DNA of 64,000 nucleotides from positions 1-64,000 of the forward strand of contig JALFIR010000038.1 of assembly GCA_022776215.1 (NCBI GenBank), given 5' to 3'. The number at the start of each line of letters is the position of its first letter. Positions within the stretch are counted from its first letter, which is position 1. The notes beneath the pieces were generated by a model. The model searched no databases and was not told the DNA's origin. It saw only the letters and a program-made list of their open reading frames with translations. The stretch is from Colivicinus sp022776215 (GTDB lineage Bacteria > Bacillota_I > Bacilli_A > Erysipelotrichales > Erysipelotrichaceae). Both the position numbers and the translations under genes were made by a program. This document shows positions 25,390 to 33,982 of this stretch, in pieces.

Positions 25390-26340
25390 ATGTCACAATT
25401 AGTTTCAATGCGTAAACTTCTAGAAAACGGTGTTCATTTAGGTCACCAAACTAGAAGATGGGATCCAAAGTGTAAGCCATTCATCTACACTGAAAAGAAT
25501 GGTATTTACATTATCAATCTAGAAAAGACTCAAGAAGGTCTTGATGTAGCTTATGCTAAGTTAAAGGAAATCGCTGAAAATGGCGGTAAGGTACTATTTG
25601 TTGGTACTAAGAAGCAAGCTCAACAAATCGTTCTTGATGAAGCTACAAGAAGTGGAAGTTTCTACATCAACCAAAGATGGTTAGGTGGTACGTTAACAAA
25701 CTTCAGAACTATTCAAAAGAGAATCAAGAGACTTCTAGAAATCAATGAAATGGAAGCATCTGGTACTATTAATGTTTATACTAAGAAGGAAGTTGCTTTA
25801 ATTCGTAAGGAAGCATCTAGACTTGAAAACTTCTTAGGCGGTATCAAGGATATGAAGAAACTTCCTGATGCATTAGTTGTTATCGATCCAATGGAAGATC
25901 GCAATGCTGTTTTAGAAGCAAAGAAGTTAGGTATCCCTGTATTCGGTTTAGCTGATACAAACTGCAATCCAGCATTTGTTGATTATGCAATTCCTGCTAA
26001 CGATGATGCTGTTAAGGCTATCAAGTTAATGACTTCTTTATTAGCTGATGCTATCGTTGAAGCAAAGGGTGGTATCTTACAAGATGCTTATCAAGAAGAT
26101 GAAGCTGAAAAGGATGTAACTATGGAAGATGTTATCATCAACGTAGAAAAGCATGCTGAAGAACTTGAAAAGAGAAGAAAAGCAAGAAACGAAGAAAAGA
26201 TGCGTCAACAAGGACAAAACAGAGGTCGTTTCAATAGAAACTCTGAAAGAAGATATATTGGCAAGAAGGACGCTGAAAACAGCGAAGCTCCTGCTACAGA
26301 AGAAAAGAAGGAAACAACAGAAGCTAAGGAGGCTGAATAA
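25390..26340 (+). CDS. rpsB: 30S ribosomal protein S2
   Basis: Small-subunit protein bound late to the 16S rRNA head-body junction. From ATG 25390: MSQLVSMRKLLENGVHLGHQTRRW, then NQRWLGGTLTNF and LPDALVVIDP, all diagnostic. At 316 residues it is longer than the usual about 240, because of an extended charged C-terminal tail (about 245-316) rich in Glu, Lys and Arg. AGAGGAAA gives the Shine-Dalgarno; in-frame codons back to 25294 are leader. tsf follows after one base. Confidence 0.96.
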   Translation: MSQLVSMRKLLENGVHLGHQTRRWDPKCKPFIYTEKNGIYIINLEKTQEGLDVAYAKLKEIAENGGKVLFVGTKKQAQQIVLDEATRSGSFYINQRWLGGTLTNFRTIQKRIKRLLEINEMEASGTINVYTKKEVALIRKEASRLENFLGGIKDMKKLPDALVVIDPMEDRNAVLEAKKLGIPVFGLADTNCNPAFVDYAIPANDDAVKAIKLMTSLLADAIVEAKGGILQDAYQEDEAEKDVTMEDVIINVEKHAEELEKRRKARNEEKMRQQGQNRGRFNRNSERRYIGKKDAENSEAPATEEKKETTEAKEAE

Positions 26341-26341
26341 T

Positions 26342-27226
26342 ATGGCTATTACTGCTACTCAAGTTAAGGAATTAAGAGAAAAGACTAGTGCTGGTATGCT
26401 TGATTGCAAGAATGCATTAAATGCTACTGATGGCGATATGGAAAAGGCTATTGACTGGTTAAGAGAAAAGGGTATCGCTAAGTCAGTTAAGAAGGCATCA
26501 AGAATTGCTGCTGAAGGTCTTTCTAAAGTTTTAGTTGAAGGTAATAAGGGTTGTCTTGTTGAAGTTAACTCAGAGACAGACTTCGTTGCTAAGAATGAAC
26601 AATTCTTAAAGCTTGTTGATACTGCTTGTAAGACAATTCTTGCTAGCAATGCTACAACAAATGAAGAAGCTTTAGCATTGCCAGTAGATGGTAAGACATT
26701 AAATGATTTATTCATTGATGCTACTGCTACAATTGGTGAAAAGATTGTTTTAAGAAGATTTGCTTTAGTTGAAAAGAGCGATAGCGAAATCTTTGGTTCA
26801 TATATCCATATGGGTGGTAAGATTTCATGTCTTGTAGTATTAGAAGGTGGCGATGAAGCTTTAGCTAAGGATATGGCTATGCAAATTGCTTCTATGTCTC
26901 CAACTTATGTTTCAAGTGCTGATATGCCTCAAGACGTAGTTGAACATGAAAGAGCTGTTCAAACTGAAATCGTTAAGAACGATCCAACTTTTGCTGGTAA
27001 GCCAGAAAGAGTTATTGAAGGCGCTATTAACGGTAAGGTTTCTAAGTCTTTAAAGGAAATGTGCTTAGTTGACCAAGAATTCTTCAAGGATCCAGGTCAA
27101 AAGGTTGCTGCTGTATTAAAGAGCGCAAATGCTTCTGTAAAGAGTTTTGTTAAGTATCTTGTAGGTGAAGGTCTAGAGAAACGTGAAGAGAACTTCGCTG
27201 AAGAAGTTGCTAAGCAAATGGCTTAA
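26342..27226 (+). CDS. tsf: Elongation factor Ts
   Basis: Nucleotide-exchange factor for EF-Tu. From ATG 26342: MAITATQVKELREKTSAGML, a UBA-like N-terminal domain, then the TDFVAKNEQF motif and two dimerisation-type subdomains; 294 residues, full length. The start is fixed by homology; the frame stays open upstream but only as a shadow of rpsB. It is followed by a hairpin terminator before pyrH. Confidence 0.97.
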   Translation: MAITATQVKELREKTSAGMLDCKNALNATDGDMEKAIDWLREKGIAKSVKKASRIAAEGLSKVLVEGNKGCLVEVNSETDFVAKNEQFLKLVDTACKTILASNATTNEEALALPVDGKTLNDLFIDATATIGEKIVLRRFALVEKSDSEIFGSYIHMGGKISCLVVLEGGDEALAKDMAMQIASMSPTYVSSADMPQDVVEHERAVQTEIVKNDPTFAGKPERVIEGAINGKVSKSLKEMCLVDQEFFKDPGQKVAAVLKSANASVKSFVKYLVGEGLEKREENFAEEVAKQMA

Positions 27227-27237
27227 AAATTAATTTC

Positions 27238-27263
27238 AAGGACCTTTAATGGTCCTTTTATTT
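27238..27263 (+). terminator. Terminator or attenuator between tsf and pyrH
   Basis: AAGGACC / GGTCCTT stem with loop TTTAAT and trailing TTATTTT. It probably reduces expression of pyrH and later genes relative to rpsB-tsf. Confidence 0.75.
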
Positions 27264-27274
27264 TGGAGGATGAC

Positions 27275-27964
27275 ATGTATAAAAGAATTTTATTAAAACT
27301 TTCTGGTGAGGCTTTAGGCAATCCTTTTGATACAAAGGTGCTTGAAAACATTGCAGAACAAATCAAACAATTAGTAAATGATGGCGTTGAAGTAGGTATT
27401 GTTGTTGGTGGCGGTAATATCTGTCGTGGTCGTACTTTTGAAAAGCTAGGTCTAGATAGAAGAAATGCTGATTATATCGGCATGGAAGCTACTGTTATTA
27501 ATGCTCAAATGATTGAGGCTTCTTTAACTAAGATTGGTGTGAATGCTAAGGCTTTATCTACAATTGATGTTCAAAGAGTTGAAAAATATGATACTGAAAA
27601 AGCTAATATCTTATTGGATAAGAAGACCGTTTGCGTATTTGGCGGTGGTACTGGTGAACCTTTCTTCTCTACGGATACAGCTAGTGCTTTAAGAGCTCAA
27701 GATATTCATGCTGAAGTTATTTTAATGGCTAAGAATGGTGTTGATGGAGTCTATACTGCTGATCCAAATATCGATCATAGCGCAACTAGATATGATGAGT
27801 TAAGCTTTAATGATATAATTGAAAAAGAATTAGCAGTTATTGATTTAGAGGCTGCTAAAATCTGTAAAGAAAACAAGATCCATGCGTTTATCTTTGATAT
27901 GGCACCTGAAAACAACATTGTAAAGGCTGCTAAGGGAAAAACGGTGGGTACAATCATTAAGTAA
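27275..27964 (+). CDS. pyrH: UMP kinase
   Basis: Phosphorylates UMP to UDP in pyrimidine synthesis. Amino-acid-kinase fold: ILLKLSGEALG, GVEVGIVVGGGNICRGR, FGGGTGEPFFSTDTASALRA, NGVDGVYTADP. 229 residues from ATG 27275, which follows GGAGGA (27265-27270). Part of the conserved rpsB-tsf-pyrH-frr series. Confidence 0.97.
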   Translation: MYKRILLKLSGEALGNPFDTKVLENIAEQIKQLVNDGVEVGIVVGGGNICRGRTFEKLGLDRRNADYIGMEATVINAQMIEASLTKIGVNAKALSTIDVQRVEKYDTEKANILLDKKTVCVFGGGTGEPFFSTDTASALRAQDIHAEVILMAKNGVDGVYTADPNIDHSATRYDELSFNDIIEKELAVIDLEAAKICKENKIHAFIFDMAPENNIVKAAKGKTVGTIIK

Positions 27965-27973
27965 GGAGAATTT

Positions 27974-28513
27974 ATGGAAATTAAACACGTTGAAGAAAAG
28001 ATGAATAAGGCTATCGCAGCTTTAGAAAACAATCTAACTAAGGTTAGAACTGGTAGAGCTAATCCAAATTTATTGGATCATGTTGAAGTTAACTACTATG
28101 GTTGTCCAACTCCAATTAATCAAATTGCTTCTATTAGTGTTCAAGAAGGTAAAACTTTAGTTATTAAACCTTATGATGCTAGCAGCTTAAAGGATATTGA
28201 AAAGGCAATTAATGCTTCTGATATTGGTTTACCACCTCTAAATGATGGTACTGTAGTAAGAATCACAATGCCTGTTTTAACTGAGGAAACAAGAAAAGGT
28301 TTCTGTAAGGATATTGCTAAGTATGGTGAGGAGACTAAGGTCGCTATTAGAAATATTAGAAGAGATGCTAATGATGAAATAAAGAAGGACAAGACTCTTC
28401 CTGAAGATACTGCTAAGGATTTACAAGACCAAGTTCAAAAGTTAACTGATAAGTTTGTAGAAAAGACTGATGCAGTTGCTAAGGCTAAAGAAAAAGAAGT
28501 AATGACAATCTAG
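27974..28513 (+). CDS. frr: Ribosome recycling factor
   Basis: Splits post-termination ribosomes together with EF-G. The 179-residue protein has the three-helix-bundle signatures LTKVRTGRANPNLLD, INQIASISVQEGKTLVIKPYD and RNIRRDANDEIKK. An AAGGAG Shine-Dalgarno is present, nine bases after pyrH. Confidence 0.97.
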   Translation: MEIKHVEEKMNKAIAALENNLTKVRTGRANPNLLDHVEVNYYGCPTPINQIASISVQEGKTLVIKPYDASSLKDIEKAINASDIGLPPLNDGTVVRITMPVLTEETRKGFCKDIAKYGEETKVAIRNIRRDANDEIKKDKTLPEDTAKDLQDQVQKLTDKFVEKTDAVAKAKEKEVMTI

Positions 28514-28517
28514 TTTT

Positions 28518-29228
28518 ATGAATACTTTAAATCATATCGCTATTATTATGGATGGTAATGGTAGATGGGCAAAACATAGAAATCTACCACGTACCATGGG
28601 TCATAAGAGGGGTGTTGAAAAAGTACGTGAGATTGCAATTTATGCTAATAAGTTAGGCATTAAGTGCTTAACTCTTTATGCTTTTTCTACAGAGAATTGG
28701 AAAAGACCAGAGAATGAGGTTAATTATTTGATGTCTTTGCCTAAAGTTTTCTTTAATTCTTATTTAAAGGAAATCATGGAAAACAACATCAAAATTGAGA
28801 TGATTGGTGAGATGGAAAGAATTCCAGGTGAAGCTAAGTCAATTTTTGAGAGTGCTATTGAAAAGACTAAGAATAATACAGGTATGGTATTGAATTTTGC
28901 CCTTAATTATGGTGGCCAAAGTGAGATAGTTAGAGCTTGTAAATTATATGCTCAAGATTATAAGAATGGTCTTGTTGATGATGTAGATGAAGAAACTTTT
29001 ACTAATTATCTATATACTAAGGATTTACCTGAGGTTGATTTGATGATTCGTACAAGTAATGAACAAAGAATTTCTAATTTCCTTTTATATCAGTTAGCTT
29101 ATAGTGAATTTATCTTTACAGATACACTATGGCCTGATTTTACATGTGATGATTTAGATAGATGTATTGATGAGTTTAATCATCGTACTAGACGTTTTGG
29201 TGGTGTAAATGAAACAAAGAATAATTAG
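28518..29228 (+). CDS. uppS: Undecaprenyl diphosphate synthase
   Basis: A cis-prenyltransferase producing the C55 lipid carrier for wall synthesis. IIMDGNGRWAKHRNLPRTMGH carries the catalytic Asp and phosphate-binding Arg/His; LTLYAFSTENWKRP and DLMIRTSNEQRISNFLLYQLAYSE are also typical. 236 residues. It starts four bases after frr and overlaps cdsA by 20 bases. Confidence 0.96.
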   Translation: MNTLNHIAIIMDGNGRWAKHRNLPRTMGHKRGVEKVREIAIYANKLGIKCLTLYAFSTENWKRPENEVNYLMSLPKVFFNSYLKEIMENNIKIEMIGEMERIPGEAKSIFESAIEKTKNNTGMVLNFALNYGGQSEIVRACKLYAQDYKNGLVDDVDEETFTNYLYTKDLPEVDLMIRTSNEQRISNFLLYQLAYSEFIFTDTLWPDFTCDDLDRCIDEFNHRTRRFGGVNETKNN

Positions 29229-29976
29229 TGCTGCAGTTGCTGTTGCGATTTGCATTTATCCATTAATATTTGGTGGCGTTAGCTTAAATATTCTAGTTAC
29301 TTTAATTGGCCTTGTTGGCTTATATGAATATGTTAATTGTGTTAAGAAGCCACTTAATTATCTTTTATTAGCTTTTAGTGAAGTCGTATATCTTATTAAC
29401 TTATATTTTGGTAGTAAATATTTTATTCCTTCATTTTTAGCTTTAATTATCGCCTTATTTATAGTAGCAATCTACGATGAAAATATAACTATTATTGAAG
29501 TATTTGGTACTGTAGTGATGACTTTTATTATAAGCTATTGTATTTTACTAGTTATGAATTTATATGCTGATGGTAATGGTGATATCTTCTTCTATATTTT
29601 GATTGCTTCATTATTAACGGATACTGGTGCATATTTTGTAGGTCGCCGTTTTGGCAAACATAAGCTGAACGAAAGGGTATCTCCTAAAAAGACTATTGAA
29701 GGTTCTGTTGGTGGTGCTTTGGTTGGTTTTGCATGTTCGCTATTATTTGCTTTCTTTAGAGGTTTCTTTGGATTGAGCATTGGGCTTGTAATTATTTGTT
29801 CAATTCTACTTCCAGTTATTTCTGAATTTGGTGACTTAGCTTTCTCTTTAATTAAAAGACACTATGGAATTAAAGATTTTGGCAACATCATGCCAGGACA
29901 TGGTGGCGTACTTGATCGTATTGATTCAGTTATTTTCTGTTTAATGTTGTTTGCGGTTTTGACTAATATATTATGA
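29209..29976 (+). CDS. cdsA: Phosphatidate cytidylyltransferase
   Basis: An integral membrane enzyme making CDP-diacylglycerol for phospholipid synthesis. 255 residues, about seven to eight hydrophobic helices; the family signature near the C terminus reads SEFGDLAFSLIKRHYGIKDFGNIMPGHGGVLDRIDS. Overlaps uppS and dxr, so it is tightly coupled in the operon. Confidence 0.95.
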   Translation: MKQRIISAAVAVAICIYPLIFGGVSLNILVTLIGLVGLYEYVNCVKKPLNYLLLAFSEVVYLINLYFGSKYFIPSFLALIIALFIVAIYDENITIIEVFGTVVMTFIISYCILLVMNLYADGNGDIFFYILIASLLTDTGAYFVGRRFGKHKLNERVSPKKTIEGSVGGALVGFACSLLFAFFRGFFGLSIGLVIICSILLPVISEFGDLAFSLIKRHYGIKDFGNIMPGHGGVLDRIDSVIFCLMLFAVLTNIL

Positions 29977-31121
29977 TGAAGAATATTTTATTACTTGGTG
30001 CTAGTGGCTCTATTGGCACTCAAAGTATTGAGATTATCAGGGAACATAAGGATAAACTTTGTCTTAAGGGTGTTTCTGTTGGTAAGAATGTTGAATATCT
30101 TAGAAGTTTACTAGAAGAGTTTGATTTAAAATTTGTTTATTCCATTGATAAACAAAAGGATCTAATGGAAAAGTATCCTAATGTTCATTTTTATTATGGA
30201 AATAACGGTTTAGAACGCATTGTAAGGGAAGAAGATTATAACTGGCTAGAAAATGCTTTGGTTGGTTTTACAGGCTTTAAACCTACTTTAAATGCGATTA
30301 GATGTGGTAAGAATATTGCCTTAGCTAATAAGGAAACTTTGGTAGCAGGTGGCGGTATTATTAATGCTGCTGTTAAACAATATGGTGTCACTTTACTTCC
30401 TATTGATTCTGAACACTCAGCTATCTTACAGTGCCTACAAGGCCATAATAAGGAAGATGTTAAGAAGCTTATTGTAACAGCTTCTGGTGGTGCTTTTAGG
30501 GATAAGGATAGAAGTGAACTTAAAAATGTTACCTTACACGATGCTTTAAAACATCCTACTTGGTCAATGGGTAATAAGATTACTATTGATTCAGCTACAA
30601 TGATGAATAAGGGTTTTGAGATTATGGAAGCTCATTACTTATTTGATATTCCGTATGATAAGATTGAACCAGTTATTCATCCTGAATCAATTATTCATTC
30701 TATGGTTGAATATAATGATGGTACTGTAATGGCTCAAATGTCTTCACCTGATATGCGTTTGCCTATTAGATATGCTTTACTTTATCCAGATAATAAGGGT
30801 GATGATCTTGTTAAGCATATGAATTTTAGTGAATGTATTAATTTGAGTTTTAGAAAAGTTGATTATGCTAGATATCCTTTAGTTTTATTAGCTAAGGAAA
30901 TTGGTGCTTATGGTGGAAATTTTGGTGCTTTATTAATAGGTGCTAATGATGAGGCAGTTGACTTGTTCTTAAATGGCCGTATTAAGTTTACTGAGATTGA
31001 ACAATATGTTATTAAGACACTTAAGCATGCTCATTTTGTAAAGAATCCTAGTGAGGATGATTTGATTTACTATAATGATTGGGCTGCTAATTATGTAAGA
31101 AATCTTTGGGCTAATAGTTAA
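29973..31121 (+). CDS. dxr: 1-deoxy-D-xylulose 5-phosphate reductoisomerase
   Basis: First committed step of the MEP isoprenoid pathway, supplying uppS among others. NADPH motif LLGASGSIGTQSIE, ALANKETLVAGG, LPIDSEHSAILQCLQG, SGGAFRD, HPTWSMGNKITIDSATMMNKGFE. 382 residues, full length. ATG ATG at 29973/29976 overlaps the cdsA stop. The organism therefore uses MEP, not mevalonate, for isoprenoids. Confidence 0.96.
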   Translation: MMKNILLLGASGSIGTQSIEIIREHKDKLCLKGVSVGKNVEYLRSLLEEFDLKFVYSIDKQKDLMEKYPNVHFYYGNNGLERIVREEDYNWLENALVGFTGFKPTLNAIRCGKNIALANKETLVAGGGIINAAVKQYGVTLLPIDSEHSAILQCLQGHNKEDVKKLIVTASGGAFRDKDRSELKNVTLHDALKHPTWSMGNKITIDSATMMNKGFEIMEAHYLFDIPYDKIEPVIHPESIIHSMVEYNDGTVMAQMSSPDMRLPIRYALLYPDNKGDDLVKHMNFSECINLSFRKVDYARYPLVLLAKEIGAYGGNFGALLIGANDEAVDLFLNGRIKFTEIEQYVIKTLKHAHFVKNPSEDDLIYYNDWAANYVRNLWANS

Positions 31122-32194
31122 TGAGTTTATTTAATTTTATTTTATTTATATTGATGCTTATGGCAATTATAGTAGTTCATGAATTTGGACATTTTATTGT
31201 TGCCAAGATGTTTAATATCTATGTTCCTGAATTTTCTATTGGTATGGGTAAGGCTTTATATCAAAGAAAGGGTAAGGAGACTACTTTTTCAATAAGATTA
31301 TTACCAATTGGCGGTTATTGTGCTATTGCTAATACACCAGATGATTTTGATGAAAAGATCGAGGTCGAAACAGAGAAGGTTGATGTTTCTAGAACTTTAG
31401 CTGGTATTTCTAAGTTTAAGAAGATTTTAATTCTTTTAGCTGGTGTAATCATGAATGGTATTTTAGCACTAGTTATTATGGCAATGGTTTTCTTATCTAT
31501 TGGTCAAGTCGGTGTTTCTCCAAGTTCAAAGATTGAACAAGTAGTTACTGATTCTCCTGCTGAAAATGCTGGTTTAATGGCTGGTGATTATATTAAGAAA
31601 CTTGAATTTGATAACGGCTATTCAATGAGTATCGATACTTATGGCGACTTAAGTGATTTTATGTCTTTGTATAAAAGTGGTGATATCACTGTTACTGTTG
31701 ATAGAAATGGAGATAATAAAACTTTAACTTTAAGTCCAGGTACCAAGGATGGTAATACTTACTTGGGCATCGCTTTTGGGACTTATGGGGTTGAGAAGGT
31801 TACATTTTTAAGTAGCTTTAAATATGGCTTTAATTATCTAAAGGAGATGACTCTACTATTAGTAACGATGTTACTTGGTTTATTTAGAGGTGTTGGACTA
31901 GATCAATTATCAGGTCCTGTTGGCGTTTATAAGGCTACAAGTGATGCGATTAATTCAGGTGCTATTTATTATTTTGTCTTAGCTGCCTCATTGTCGTTGA
32001 ATGTTGGCATTTTTAATTTGATTCCGATTCCAGCATTAGATGGTGGCCGTATTGTCTTAACTTTGATTGAGGCTATTATCAGAAGACCTATTAGTAAAAA
32101 GGTAGAATCTTATATAATAGGTTTGTCCTATGCCTTGTTCTTATTACTGTTTATTTATGTAACGGGACAGGATTTGTTTAATTTATTTAAGTAG
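31121..32194 (+). CDS. rseP: RIP metalloprotease RseP/RasP
   Basis: A site-2 intramembrane zinc protease that cleaves anti-sigma factors and remnant signal peptides. HEFGH (near 21-25) in the first membrane helix binds zinc, with the second metal motif NLIPIPALDGGR near 305. One PDZ domain lies between (about 140-215). 357 residues. The start overlaps the dxr stop by one base (TAATG). Confidence 0.95.
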   Translation: MSLFNFILFILMLMAIIVVHEFGHFIVAKMFNIYVPEFSIGMGKALYQRKGKETTFSIRLLPIGGYCAIANTPDDFDEKIEVETEKVDVSRTLAGISKFKKILILLAGVIMNGILALVIMAMVFLSIGQVGVSPSSKIEQVVTDSPAENAGLMAGDYIKKLEFDNGYSMSIDTYGDLSDFMSLYKSGDITVTVDRNGDNKTLTLSPGTKDGNTYLGIAFGTYGVEKVTFLSSFKYGFNYLKEMTLLLVTMLLGLFRGVGLDQLSGPVGVYKATSDAINSGAIYYFVLAASLSLNVGIFNLIPIPALDGGRIVLTLIEAIIRRPISKKVESYIIGLSYALFLLLFIYVTGQDLFNLFK

Positions 32195-32202
32195 GAGTAA
32201 CT

Positions 32203-32685
32203 ATGTTTGTAAAATATTTGATTGTTTTTCTAGTTTCGATGGTTCCACTGATAGAATTAAGAGGAGCTATTCCTTATGCGATTGCATTTCATTTGCCACT
32301 TGTTCCAAGTTATTTGATTTCGATTGTTGGCAACATGCTTCCAGTTCCTATTATTTTCTTTTTCGCAAGAAAAGTACTTGAGTGGGGTAAGGACGTTTCT
32401 TTTAAACCTTTTGCTAAGTTCTGTCGTTTCTGTATTGAAAAGGGTGAAAAGGGTAAACAAAAGCTTCTTGCTAAGGCTAATAATGGTGTCTATGTCGCGT
32501 TATTCTTATTTGTAGGTATTCCTTTACCTGGTACAGGTGCTTGGACTGGTACTCTAGCAGCTTCTTTCTTAGATCTTGATTTCAAGAAATCGGTGTTTGC
32601 TGTAGTTTGTGGTGTTGTTTTAGCAGGTATCATTATGGGCCTTTTGTCTAGTGGTATCTTTGGTGCTATAAGTTTCATAAAGTAG
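32203..32685 (+). CDS. Small multidrug-export-type membrane protein (COG2426)
   Basis: A 160-residue protein with four predicted membrane helices and signature segments VPLIELRGAIPYAIAF and PLPGTGAWTGTLAASFL. This is the COG2426 family, annotated as small multidrug export protein on limited evidence. It follows rseP by eight bases and has a short Shine-Dalgarno (AGGAG). The transported substrate is unknown. It occupies the position where proS or polC often follows rseP in Bacilli. Confidence 0.8.
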   Translation: MFVKYLIVFLVSMVPLIELRGAIPYAIAFHLPLVPSYLISIVGNMLPVPIIFFFARKVLEWGKDVSFKPFAKFCRFCIEKGEKGKQKLLAKANNGVYVALFLFVGIPLPGTGAWTGTLAASFLDLDFKKSVFAVVCGVVLAGIIMGLLSSGIFGAISFIK

Positions 32686-32697
32686 GAGGGATTATTT

Positions 32698-33711
32698 ATG
32701 AAGATTCTAGTTACAGGAGGAACTGGTTATATCGGTTCTCATACAGTCGTTGAACTTATCCAAAAGGGTCATGAATGTGTAATAGTTGATAACTTATATA
32801 ATTCATGTGAGAAGGTATTGGATCGTATTAAGGAAATTTGTGGTGTTAAACCTACTTTCTATAATGTAGATATCAGGAATAAGGAAGCTTTAGAGAAAGT
32901 ATTTATTGAAAACAAGTTTGATGCGGTTATTCATTTTGCAGGTCTTAAGGCTGTTGGTGAATCAGTTAAGATTCCTTTGACTTATTATGAAAATAATATT
33001 TCTGGTACTATTAATCTTTATGAATTAATGGAAAAGTATGATGTGAATAACTTGGTATTCTCTTCTAGTGCTACTGTATATGGTAACAGTTTTAAAGCTC
33101 CTTTTAAGGAAGAATATGGTAGAGGTACAACCACTAATCCTTATGGTACAAGTAAATTAATGAATGAAATCATTATTGAAGACTATTCTCACGCAAGAAA
33201 AGAATTGTCTGCAGTATTACTAAGATATTTCAATCCAGTTGGTGCCCATAAGTCAGGTTTGATTGGTGAAAAACCAAATGGTATTCCTAATAACTTGATG
33301 CCTTATATTGCTGATGTTGCCAATGGCAAGCTTGAATACCTAAGAGTATTTGGTGATGACTATGATACACCAGATGGCACAGGTGTTCGTGACTATATTC
33401 ATGTTGTTGACTTGGCTAAGGCTCATGTACTTGCGATTGAGTATGCTGATAAGCATAAGGGTTGTGAAACTATTAATATCGGTACTGGTGTTGGTTATTC
33501 AGTTCTTGATATCGTTAATGCTTATAAGAAGGCTAATAATATCGATATTCCTTATAAGATAGTTGAAAGAAGACCTGGTGATATCGCTACATGTTATGCT
33601 GATACTAAGAAGGCTTCTGAATTATTAGGTTTCAAGGCTCAATATGGTATTGAGGATATGTGTAAGGATTCTTATAACTTTATCAAGAAGAATCCTGATG
33701 GTATCAACTAA
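32698..33711 (+). CDS. galE: UDP-glucose 4-epimerase
   Basis: Interconverts UDP-glucose and UDP-galactose (or the N-acetyl forms) for envelope glycans. NAD-binding GGTGYIGSHT at the N terminus, catalytic Ser in SSSATVYG and YxxxK in NPYGTSKLMNE, FNPVGAHKSGLIGE, and VRDYIHVVDLAKAH. 337 residues, normal. A strong AGGAGG precedes the ATG. It lies just upstream of the surface-protein operon, but a separate promoter intervenes. Confidence 0.94.
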   Translation: MKILVTGGTGYIGSHTVVELIQKGHECVIVDNLYNSCEKVLDRIKEICGVKPTFYNVDIRNKEALEKVFIENKFDAVIHFAGLKAVGESVKIPLTYYENNISGTINLYELMEKYDVNNLVFSSSATVYGNSFKAPFKEEYGRGTTTNPYGTSKLMNEIIIEDYSHARKELSAVLLRYFNPVGAHKSGLIGEKPNGIPNNLMPYIADVANGKLEYLRVFGDDYDTPDGTGVRDYIHVVDLAKAHVLAIEYADKHKGCETINIGTGVGYSVLDIVNAYKKANNIDIPYKIVERRPGDIATCYADTKKASELLGFKAQYGIEDMCKDSYNFIKKNPDGIN

Positions 33712-33739
33712 TTTATAGATAAATTTATCGTTATAAAAA

Positions 33740-33769
33740 TTGACAAAATTATAGACGTAAGTCTATAAT
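33740..33769 (+). promoter_or_regulatory. Consensus promoter of the envelope operon
   Basis: TTGACA (33740-33745), 18-base spacer, TATAAT (33764-33769): full consensus in both boxes, the best promoter in the window. The -10 box lies inside a palindrome (33745-33772). Confidence 0.8.
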
Positions 33770-33772
33770 TTT
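33745..33772. promoter_or_regulatory. 12-bp palindrome over the -10 box: probable operator, or galE terminator
   Basis: Arms AAAATTATAGAC and GTCTATAATTTT with centre GTAA. It spans from the end of the -35 box through the -10 box, and a T run follows, so as RNA from galE it would also form a terminator. Phd/YefM proteins repress their own promoters by binding such palindromes, and the next gene encodes one. Confidence 0.6.
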
Positions 33773-33778
33773 TTATAT

Positions 33779-33982
33779 ATGAAAAACCCAATTATTAGTG
33801 TATTAGATTCATTAGTTCCAATTAGTGCTTTAAACCAAGGCAAGGCTGCTAAGATTATTTCAGAACTAGGGCCTGAAGATGTTAAAATAATAGTCAAGAA
33901 TAACGAGCCTATGGCGGCGATTATTCCTATTAGTAGATTTAATAAGCTTCTTGAAGCTGAAGAGAATATGGAGAAAGAATGA
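33779..33982 (+). CDS. Phd/YefM antitoxin-like regulator heading a surface-protein operon
   Basis: A 67-residue protein: ISVLDSLVPISALNQGKAAK, then VKIIVKNNEPMAAIIPISRFNKLLEAEENME. This is the compact Phd/YefM DNA-binding domain with only a very short C-terminal tail, so little remains for neutralising a toxin. No toxin gene adjoins it. It overlaps the next gene by four bases and has no Shine-Dalgarno: the -10 box ends nine bases before ATG. Inference: an autorepressor controlling the four downstream envelope genes through the palindrome at 33745-33772. Confidence 0.75.
   Translation: MKNPIISVLDSLVPISALNQGKAAKIISELGPEDVKIIVKNNEPMAAIIPISRFNKLLEAEENMEKE

Noticed and set aside
26153..26341. Sixty-three extra N-terminal codons for EF-Ts
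   Set aside because: They lie inside rpsB in another frame; the conserved EF-Ts N terminus begins exactly at ATG 26342.
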